This document shows, one piece after another, positions 1 to 5,680 of a stretch of DNA of 5,680 nt. Position 1 is the first letter of the stretch. Every line of letters begins with the position of its first letter. The notes under the pieces were generated by a model. The model was not told where the DNA came from and did no database searches. It worked only from the letters and a program-made list of their open reading frames with translations. The position numbers and the translations under genes are program-made. Origin of the DNA: CAZESS01 sp964594625 (GTDB taxonomy: Archaea > Thermoplasmatota > E2 > UBA202 > DSCA01); contig CAZQNC010000092.1 of assembly GCA_964594625.1 (NCBI GenBank), positions 1 to 5,680 of the forward strand. Reading direction: 5' to 3'.

Positions 1-160
1 CGACGATACGCTGAATCTTGTGAACCGGAAACGCCTTGGAGTTGGGAAGCCCCCCACCGAACGAGATGACGCCGGGCTGCTGGGAGACGGCCAGCAGATC
101 CCGTATCTCCGAGGACTTCATCCTCTTTAGATTACTGGAGTAGTGCTTTGAAACATCCAT
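1..160 (-). CDS. PLP-dependent aminotransferase, class I/II (N-terminal fragment)
   Basis: The minus strand from the ATG at 160 is open to the window edge and gives 53 residues, so only the N-terminus is present. The segment ISFGGGLPNSKAFP (about residues 32-45) matches the N-terminal 'ISFAGGLP...FP' element of fold-type I aminotransferases of the LysN / 2-aminoadipate / aromatic aminotransferase group and of MocR C-terminal domains. There is no room for a helix-turn-helix domain before it, so this is a stand-alone aminotransferase and not a MocR regulator. The family moves an amino group between an amino acid and a 2-oxo acid in the cytoplasm. The catalytic lysine lies outside the window and substrate cannot be assigned. 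Met1 is preferred because a TATA-like box lies about 29 bp upstream; Met14 (ATG at 121) is an alternative start. There is no Shine-Dalgarno sequence. It follows the peptidase gene on the same strand after 116 bp, but has its own promoter candidate. Confidence 0.8.
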   Translation of the reverse strand, partial: MDVSKHYSSNLKRMKSSEIRDLLAVSQQPGVISFGGGLPNSKAFPVHKIQRIV

Positions 161-184
161 CGTGGGAGGTAAATACGCTGTGCT

Positions 185-193
185 CTTAAATGT
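185..193 (-). promoter_or_regulatory. TATA-like box of the aminotransferase gene
   Basis: On the minus strand the sequence reads ACATTTAAG, the same nine bases found in the acs promoter. Its centre is about 29 bp before the ATG at 160, which would place transcription start within a few bases of the start codon. This supports a leaderless or nearly leaderless mRNA. The assignment rests on position and similarity to archaeal TATA boxes only. Confidence 0.5.
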
Positions 194-276
194 GTTGCTT
201 GACGAATGACAACAAGCTGCACGATACACCCTTGAGCAGGATGAATCAAGTGGTACCGCCTCATATGCGGCAGCCG

Positions 277-1506
277 TCAGTCCAGCCAGCCGCCGGGCGC
301 GAGGTTGAACATGACAACCGGCACCTGCGCCAGGTCTACACTGCCTGTTCCCTGCACCTCGACCTCGACTTCGTGGTTGAAAAGCGCCACCTTGCTGTAC
401 TCGTGCTCGTAGGGCGGCGTCTCGTCGACACCCCTGATTTCACCGTCGAGATAAAAGGTAACTCGCTCGACCGTTTCAGTGCCCTGCACGCCCACCCTGA
501 CATGGGTATGCCCGAACACCACGGTGCGGTATCCGCCGAGAGCCAGGAGTTTCGTATCCCCGGCATAAACGGCGCCCCGCATCGGCTCCACGATACGCGT
601 GTACAGCGACACCTCCCGGTCTGCGATGCTCGCCACGGTGGCGGTTGCCAGCCGACAGACCTTGGTCAGGTAGCTGAAGTTGACATGGTCGATGGTGTCC
701 CCGGGCGAATGATAATAGGGATTGAACTCGTATTCAAGGAAAAACACGCCCTCGTAGCCGTAGTTGATAAACGACTGATGGTCGCTCCCCGGGAAGTTCC
801 GGTTCCGGTGGATGGACAGGCCGATGCTGTCACCGTGGCCGTCCAGCACCTGCTGCGCTGCATCGGTGATCCAGGTGGAGGCGTCGTTGGCGCACAGCCG
901 GATGGTGCTGCCGCCCTCGGTACTCACGGCGTGGCCGACGCCGTCGAGCTGCACATCGGCAAGAATGGTTTCGTTCCGCTGGTACGCCTCCCGAGCGTAA
1001 GCCCCGGAGCCGTAGAGGCCCTGTTCCTCGCCGGAAAAACAGATGAACTTGACCGTGTGGCGAAAGCTGTAGCTGCTGAGAATCTTGGCGGCCATCAGCA
1101 CGCTGGAGACGCCGGAGCCGTCGTCGTCCGCACCCGGCGAATCGTCGACGCTGTCATAGTGCGCCGATATGATAACCGTGTTGTTTGTCTCCCCGGGCAG
1201 CGTGGCAACCACGTTGCGGCTGCTCAGCCCCCCGTCCTCCCAGGCATGGTAGGATACGTTGAGCCCGTAGCTCTCGAATTCGCCGTAGATAAACGAGGCC
1301 ACCTGGCGGCATTCGTCGCTGCCCGTCGGATGCGGACCCACGTCCTGGATGGTCTTGTCGTAGCGGTAGAGCTCATCCCGGTCGACGGCGGCGATGATAT
1401 CCGCGAGGCCGTCATCGTCCGCCGCGGCATGCTGCAGCGGGGCCATCATCACTGGCGCTGCAAGCAGGGCCAGCGCCACCATCGCAGCGAGCATTCTCCG
1501 GTGCAT
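277..1506 (-). CDS. Secreted M28 family zinc aminopeptidase with C-terminal Ig-like domain
   Basis: A 409-residue exported metallopeptidase. Residues 1-29 form a Sec signal peptide: basic start (HRR), hydrophobic core, and an AAA-D site near 29/30. There is no lipobox cysteine and no other membrane segment, so release outside the cell is likely. The M28 domain (about 50-298) has every expected co-catalytic zinc site element by comparison with Aeromonas aminopeptidase: H116 and D118 in AHYDS, bridging D128 in PGADDDGSG, general base E160 and zinc ligand E161 in SGEEQG, D188 in QLDG, and H266 in YYHSPGDT. GSDHQSF at 240-246 is also typical. Residues about 299-409 look like a beta-rich Ig-like domain (VTFYLDGEIRGVDETPPYEHEY), common as an accessory module on secreted enzymes. 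The family removes N-terminal residues from peptides; exact specificity is unknown. The start is supported by a TATA box 24 bp upstream; Met5 is possible. It is divergent from the antiporter gene. Confidence 0.93.
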   Translation of the reverse strand: MHRRMLAAMVALALLAAPVMMAPLQHAAADDDGLADIIAAVDRDELYRYDKTIQDVGPHPTGSDECRQVASFIYGEFESYGLNVSYHAWEDGGLSSRNVVATLPGETNNTVIISAHYDSVDDSPGADDDGSGVSSVLMAAKILSSYSFRHTVKFICFSGEEQGLYGSGAYAREAYQRNETILADVQLDGVGHAVSTEGGSTIRLCANDASTWITDAAQQVLDGHGDSIGLSIHRNRNFPGSDHQSFINYGYEGVFFLEYEFNPYYHSPGDTIDHVNFSYLTKVCRLATATVASIADREVSLYTRIVEPMRGAVYAGDTKLLALGGYRTVVFGHTHVRVGVQGTETVERVTFYLDGEIRGVDETPPYEHEYSKVALFNHEVEVEVQGTGSVDLAQVPVVMFNLAPGGWLD

Positions 1507-1526
1507 GGCCGCTTAAAACGAGCGCG

Positions 1527-1534
1527 TATTTATA
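1527..1534 (-). promoter_or_regulatory. TATA box of the M28 peptidase gene
   Basis: The minus strand reads TATAAATA, close to the archaeal consensus, centred about 24 bp before the ATG at 1506. Transcription would start at or next to the start codon, giving a leaderless mRNA, in keeping with the missing Shine-Dalgarno sequence (upstream bases read TTTTAAGCGGCC). Confidence 0.65.
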
Positions 1535-1549
1535 GTTTAGCGGCGATGA

Positions 1550-1562
1550 GAAAAGCATTTCA
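1550..1562 (+). promoter_or_regulatory. Probable BRE/TATA-like element of the CaCA antiporter gene
   Basis: GAAAAGCATTTCA combines a purine-rich BRE-like stretch with a weak TATA-like core about 27 bp before the ATG at 1586. It resembles the acs promoter (GAAAACATTTAAG). It is a poorer match than the other boxes here. The AT-rich stretch at 1525-1537, which serves the peptidase gene, could also act in this direction and would then give a leader of about 28 nt. Confidence 0.4.
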
Positions 1563-1585
1563 ACCCATTTTACATCCTAACACGG

Positions 1586-2512
1586 ATGGACGTCCTCCTG
1601 TATGTCGCGGAGCTCGCCGTCGGACTGCTGCTGCTCGCCAAGGGAAGCGACGTGTTTATCGACGGGGCTGCCGCCGTGGCCCGGGCCACCGGTGCCTCCG
1701 AGCACACCATCGGCTTGACGCTGGTCGCATTCGCCACGTCGCTGCCCGAGATAGCGGTGTCGTCAATCGCCGCGTTTCAGGGAGAAGCCGGCATCGCCAT
1801 CGGCAACATCGTGGGCAGCAACGTCACCAACATCTGCCTCATCCTGGGCGTCGCATCGCTCATCATGCCGCTGTGCGCCAGCCGGGAGACCCGCCGGGAT
1901 TCCCTGTTCATGCTGGCCGTCACGTTGCTTCTCCTCGGCTCGCTCGCGCTCGACGGACGGATAGACGTCTACGACGGCGGGCTGTACCTGGCTGTCTACG
2001 GCGGGTTTATCTACTACTGGTATGTCACCCACCGGCGGGAGCGCTGCCGGGAGGAGATACCCGCCCGCGGCGAGGACGGGCTGCTGAAGAACGGTGTGCT
2101 GCTCGCCGGGGGCGCCGTCGCGGTGGTGGCCGGTGCGCAGCTGACGGTGAACGCCGGCGTGGGCTTCGCCGACCTGCTGGGGATGCCCCGGGCGGTCATC
2201 GGGCTGACGATGATTGCCTTCGGTTCGTCGCTGCCGGAGCTGGCCAGCAGCGTGGCCGCCGCGTTGAAGGGAAAGCACGGTATCGCCGTGGGCAACATCA
2301 TCGGGAGCAACATCATCAACGTTTTGCTGGCGCTGGGTGTCAGCGGCGTGATACGCCCGGTTGCGGCGGAGGACAAGATTTTTCTCACGCTCCCGTTTCT
2401 GCTGCTCGTCTCGCTGGTGTTGACCTGGTTTGCCCGCCGCCGTATGAACCGCCGGTATGGCGCCGTGCTGCTCGGATTGTACGTGGCGTTCATCGCGCTG
2501 CTGGTACTGTAG
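1586..2512 (+). CDS. CaCA superfamily cation/Ca2+ antiporter (YrbG/NCX_Mj type)
   Basis: A 308-residue integral membrane protein, close in length to the Methanocaldococcus jannaschii exchanger NCX_Mj (about 300 residues, ten helices). The family exchanges Ca2+ for Na+ or H+ across the cytoplasmic membrane. Both inverted alpha repeats are intact. Alpha-1 has ATSLPE (T51, S52, E55) followed by GNIVGSNVTN (S78, N82). Alpha-2 has GSSLPE (S214, S215, E218) followed by GNIIGSNIIN (S241, N245). These match the NCX_Mj ion ligands T50/S51/E54/S77/N81 and T209/S210/E213/S236/D240. Two positions differ: S214 for Thr209 and N245 for Asp240. Asn in both repeats is common in bacterial YrbG-like proteins, so substrate could be Ca2+ with either coupling ion. 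A short charged segment (about 149-168) links the two halves. There is no large regulatory loop, as usual for prokaryotic members. No Shine-Dalgarno sequence precedes the ATG. Confidence 0.93.
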   Translation: MDVLLYVAELAVGLLLLAKGSDVFIDGAAAVARATGASEHTIGLTLVAFATSLPEIAVSSIAAFQGEAGIAIGNIVGSNVTNICLILGVASLIMPLCASRETRRDSLFMLAVTLLLLGSLALDGRIDVYDGGLYLAVYGGFIYYWYVTHRRERCREEIPARGEDGLLKNGVLLAGGAVAVVAGAQLTVNAGVGFADLLGMPRAVIGLTMIAFGSSLPELASSVAAALKGKHGIAVGNIIGSNIINVLLALGVSGVIRPVAAEDKIFLTLPFLLLVSLVLTWFARRRMNRRYGAVLLGLYVAFIALLVL

Positions 2513-2534
2513 TCACGCCGTCAGTCACGCCGTC
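2511..2534 (+). repeat. Perfect 12-bp tandem direct repeat across the antiporter stop codon
   Basis: AGTCACGCCGTC occurs twice head to tail with no spacer. The first copy begins within the TAG stop codon (2510-2512) of the antiporter gene. It looks like a small local duplication, with no sign of a mobile element. No function is evident. Confidence 0.75.
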
Positions 2535-2600
2535 CCGTTGGGATGCGCGGGCCGTCTCCGGGATACGGCGGCCTGCGGTGCAGCGCGATGTGACGGCACA

Positions 2601-2617
2601 GAAAACATTTAAGTATA
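2601..2617 (+). promoter_or_regulatory. acs promoter: BRE plus TATA box
   Basis: GAAAACATTTAAGTATA holds an A-rich BRE-like element followed by a strong TATA-like core. It is centred about 32 bp before the ATG at 2643, so the transcript would carry a leader of only a few bases. No Shine-Dalgarno sequence lies between it and the ATG. It is the best-formed promoter on the plus strand, in line with acs being transcribed separately from the antiporter gene. Confidence 0.65.
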
Positions 2618-2642
2618 GAAGGCAAATACCCAAACCGATACT

Positions 2643-4556
<1,914 letters not shown>

Positions 4557-4558
4557 AA

Positions 4559-4608
4559 CCCCTTTCCCCCTTTTTCCCTTCTCCTTTCTTTTCTTCTGTC
4601 TTTTTCTT
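4559..4608 (+). terminator. Oligopyrimidine termination tract downstream of acs
   Basis: Of 50 bases, 49 are C or T (the exception is G4598), with runs of five T at 4571-4575 and 4601-4605. It begins two bases after the acs stop codon and fills the whole gap to the convergent gene. U-rich tracts without a required hairpin are the known signal for archaeal transcription termination, so it should end the acs transcript. In the opposite direction it is purine-rich and would not act this way for the convergent gene. Confidence 0.65.
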
Positions 4609-5575
4609 ATCCATCCGACAGCGCAGCGTCATACCGTTCGAAGCAGCCGTCCAGGGCGACGTTTCCGCCGCTCACGATTACGCCGACGCGTTTTCCCTCC
4701 AGGCCTTCCCGCTGCAGCACCCCGGCCGCCGACACCGCACCGGAGGGCTCCACAACCAGTTTCATCCTGGTCCACAGGAACTTCATGGCCGACACGATGT
4801 CCCGCTCGGACACCGTAACCATCTCGTCCACATGCCTCCGGATGATGGCAAAGGTTCGCCGGCTGAGCGAGGTCCGCAGCCCGTCCGCGACGGTATCCGG
4901 GTACTCGCTGGGATACAGCCGGCCGTCCCTAAAAGAGCGGTAGGCGTCGTCAGCCAATGCCGGCTCCACCCCGACGACCACCGTGCTCTCACATATTGCC
5001 TTTGCCGCGATGGCCGTTCCGCTTATCAGCCCGCCGCCGCCCACCGGGCAGAACAGGTAATCCAGGTCGCCCGTCTCCTCCAGCAGCTCGAGCGCGGCTG
5101 TCCCCGCGCCGGCGATAACCCGGTCGTCGTCATAGGGATGGACAAGAACATATCCGTGTTCGTCGGCGAGCGCCCGGCATCGCTTCTCCCTGGCTTCGGC
5201 GCTGTTTTCACAGAAGACGACCTCGGCCCCGTAGCCCCGGGTCGCAGCCACCTTAACCTCCGGGGCGTTGCGGGGCATCACGATAACGGACGGTATCCCC
5301 AGGATGGAAGCGGCCAGCGCCACCGCCTGCGCATGGTTTCCGCTTGAATGCGCCGTCACCCCTCGCCGTTTTTCGCTGTTGCTCAACTGCAATAGCCTGT
5401 TGCTCACCCCTCTCATCTTGAACGAACCGGTCCGCTGAAAGGTTTCACATTTCAGGTAGGTTTGGGCGCCCACCCGGCCGTCCAGCGTCGCGGACGTCAT
5501 CACCGGCGTCCTGTTGACCATGGGCCGTATCCGAGAATGCGCCTGCCGGATGTCCTCCAGGGTAACCATGGCCAT
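4607..5575 (-). CDS. Serine/threonine dehydratase family PLP enzyme, possible serine racemase
   Basis: A 322-residue fold-type II PLP enzyme with no C-terminal ACT domain, so not a feedback-regulated biosynthetic IlvA. K53 in GSFKMRG forms the PLP Schiff base, SSGNH (77-81) binds the cofactor, GGGG (179-182) is the phosphate loop, and S302 in SGGN contacts the pyridine nitrogen. Compared with human serine racemase, S78 matches the re-face base Ser84, and E204, A208 and D210 match the divalent metal ligands Glu210, Ala214 and Asp216. Threonine dehydratases normally have SAGNH, with Ala at the S78 position. The segment HPYDDDRVIAG (146-156) is closer to dehydratases than to the human HPNQEP. 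Ala157 in AGAGT replaces the usual Gln of AGQGT. Likely reactions are Ser/Thr deamination to pyruvate or 2-oxobutyrate, L/D-serine racemization, or both. Met1 or Met3 may be the start; there is no Shine-Dalgarno sequence. The gene is convergent with acs. Confidence 0.92.
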   Translation of the reverse strand: MAMVTLEDIRQAHSRIRPMVNRTPVMTSATLDGRVGAQTYLKCETFQRTGSFKMRGVSNRLLQLSNSEKRRGVTAHSSGNHAQAVALAASILGIPSVIVMPRNAPEVKVAATRGYGAEVVFCENSAEAREKRCRALADEHGYVLVHPYDDDRVIAGAGTAALELLEETGDLDYLFCPVGGGGLISGTAIAAKAICESTVVVGVEPALADDAYRSFRDGRLYPSEYPDTVADGLRTSLSRRTFAIIRRHVDEMVTVSERDIVSAMKFLWTRMKLVVEPSGAVSAAGVLQREGLEGKRVGVIVSGGNVALDGCFERYDAALSDG

Positions 5576-5597
5576 GGCTATACATTTCGCGTTATTT

Positions 5598-5606
5598 CAT
5601 GTTTAT
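5598..5606 (-). promoter_or_regulatory. TATA-like box of the dehydratase/racemase gene
   Basis: On the minus strand ATAAACATG is centred about 27 bp before the ATG at 5575. This is the spacing expected for a leaderless archaeal transcript. The match to consensus is moderate, and the neighbouring GAAATAAC (5591-5598) could take part instead. Confidence 0.45.
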
Positions 5607-5623
5607 GATGCCGGCCGTCAGCG

Positions 5624-5631
5624 GGAGGTGA
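5624..5631 (+). promoter_or_regulatory. Shine-Dalgarno-like sequence GGAGGTGA
   Basis: Eight bases on the plus strand are fully complementary to the conserved 3' end of 16S rRNA. They lie six bases before a TTG codon that opens a frame to the window edge. It is the only strong Shine-Dalgarno sequence in the window that precedes a plausible start. It could be chance in a short intergenic region. Confidence 0.35.
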
Positions 5632-5637
5632 TGTAGA

Positions 5638-5680
5638 TTGATTGGTTTAAACGTTCGTTCTTTCCTCACTGGAAGAAGCC
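5638..5680 (+). CDS. Possible start of a plus-strand gene (partial, unidentified)
   Basis: A TTG at 5638-5640, six bases after GGAGGTGA, opens a frame with no stop to the window end, giving about 14 residues (IGLNVRSFLTGRS after the start). That is too short to recognise a family, and codon third positions are less GC-rich than in neighbouring genes. It would be divergent from the dehydratase/racemase gene, with the AT-rich stretch at 5590-5606 as a shared promoter area. The case rests only on the Shine-Dalgarno sequence and its spacing, so this is tentative. Confidence 0.22.
   Translation, partial: MIGLNVRSFLTGRS

Noticed and set aside
165..209. GGAGGT at 165-170 followed by GTG at 180 and a nine-residue frame ending with TGA at 207-209, on the plus strand.
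   Set aside because: The frame is too short to judge, overlaps the minus-strand aminotransferase promoter, and has no supporting promoter. Most likely chance.
2549..2573. A small inverted repeat (GCCGT 2551-2555 with ACGGC 2565-2569) downstream of the antiporter gene, as a possible terminator hairpin.
   Set aside because: The stem is only five perfect pairs with a nine-base loop in GC-rich DNA, and no T tract follows. This is within chance expectation.
5631..5680. ATG-TAG followed by an open frame (IDWFKRSFFPHWKK) right after GGAGGTGA, suggesting a readthrough or pyrrolysine UAG codon.
   Set aside because: A UAG at codon 2 is an unlikely pyrrolysine site, and the Shine-Dalgarno sequence overlaps the ATG with no spacing. 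The TTG frame at 5638 explains the spacing better, and neither frame is long enough to decide.

Overview
The window reads as chromosomal DNA of a moderately GC-rich archaeon, most likely euryarchaeal in the broad sense; lineage cannot be fixed from the sequence alone. The archaeal call rests on gene starts. Five starts have an AT-rich TATA-like element centred about 24-32 bp before the start codon and no Shine-Dalgarno sequence, as expected for leaderless or nearly leaderless archaeal transcripts. One gene also ends in a long oligopyrimidine tract typical of archaeal termination. Nothing points to a phage, plasmid, insertion sequence, CRISPR array or RNA gene.

Layout, left to right: (1) 1-160, minus strand, the N-terminal 53 codons of a class I/II PLP-dependent aminotransferase, cut by the left edge. 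(2) 277-1506, minus strand, a secreted M28 zinc aminopeptidase with a C-terminal Ig-like domain. (3) 1586-2512, plus strand, a CaCA-family cation/Ca2+ antiporter, divergent from the peptidase across a 79-bp gap that appears to hold a promoter for each gene. (4) 2643-4556, plus strand, AMP-forming acetyl-CoA synthetase (acs) with its own strong TATA box. (5) 4607-5575, minus strand, a fold-type II PLP enzyme of the serine/threonine dehydratase-serine racemase family, convergent with acs and separated from it only by a 50-bp pyrimidine tract. (6) 5576-5680, a promoter region and possibly the first codons of a plus-strand gene with an unusually complete Shine-Dalgarno sequence.

The genes are not an obvious operon; each complete gene has its own promoter candidate. 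As a metabolic set they fit use of external peptides and small organic compounds: an exported peptidase releases amino acids, an aminotransferase and a serine/threonine dehydratase-like enzyme process amino acids, and acs activates acetate to acetyl-CoA. This joint role is inference from family membership.

I see no new multi-gene system here. The points most worth a second look are residue-level: serine-racemase-type catalytic residues in the 4607-5575 enzyme, and loss of the usual hinge aspartate in the acetyl-CoA synthetase.
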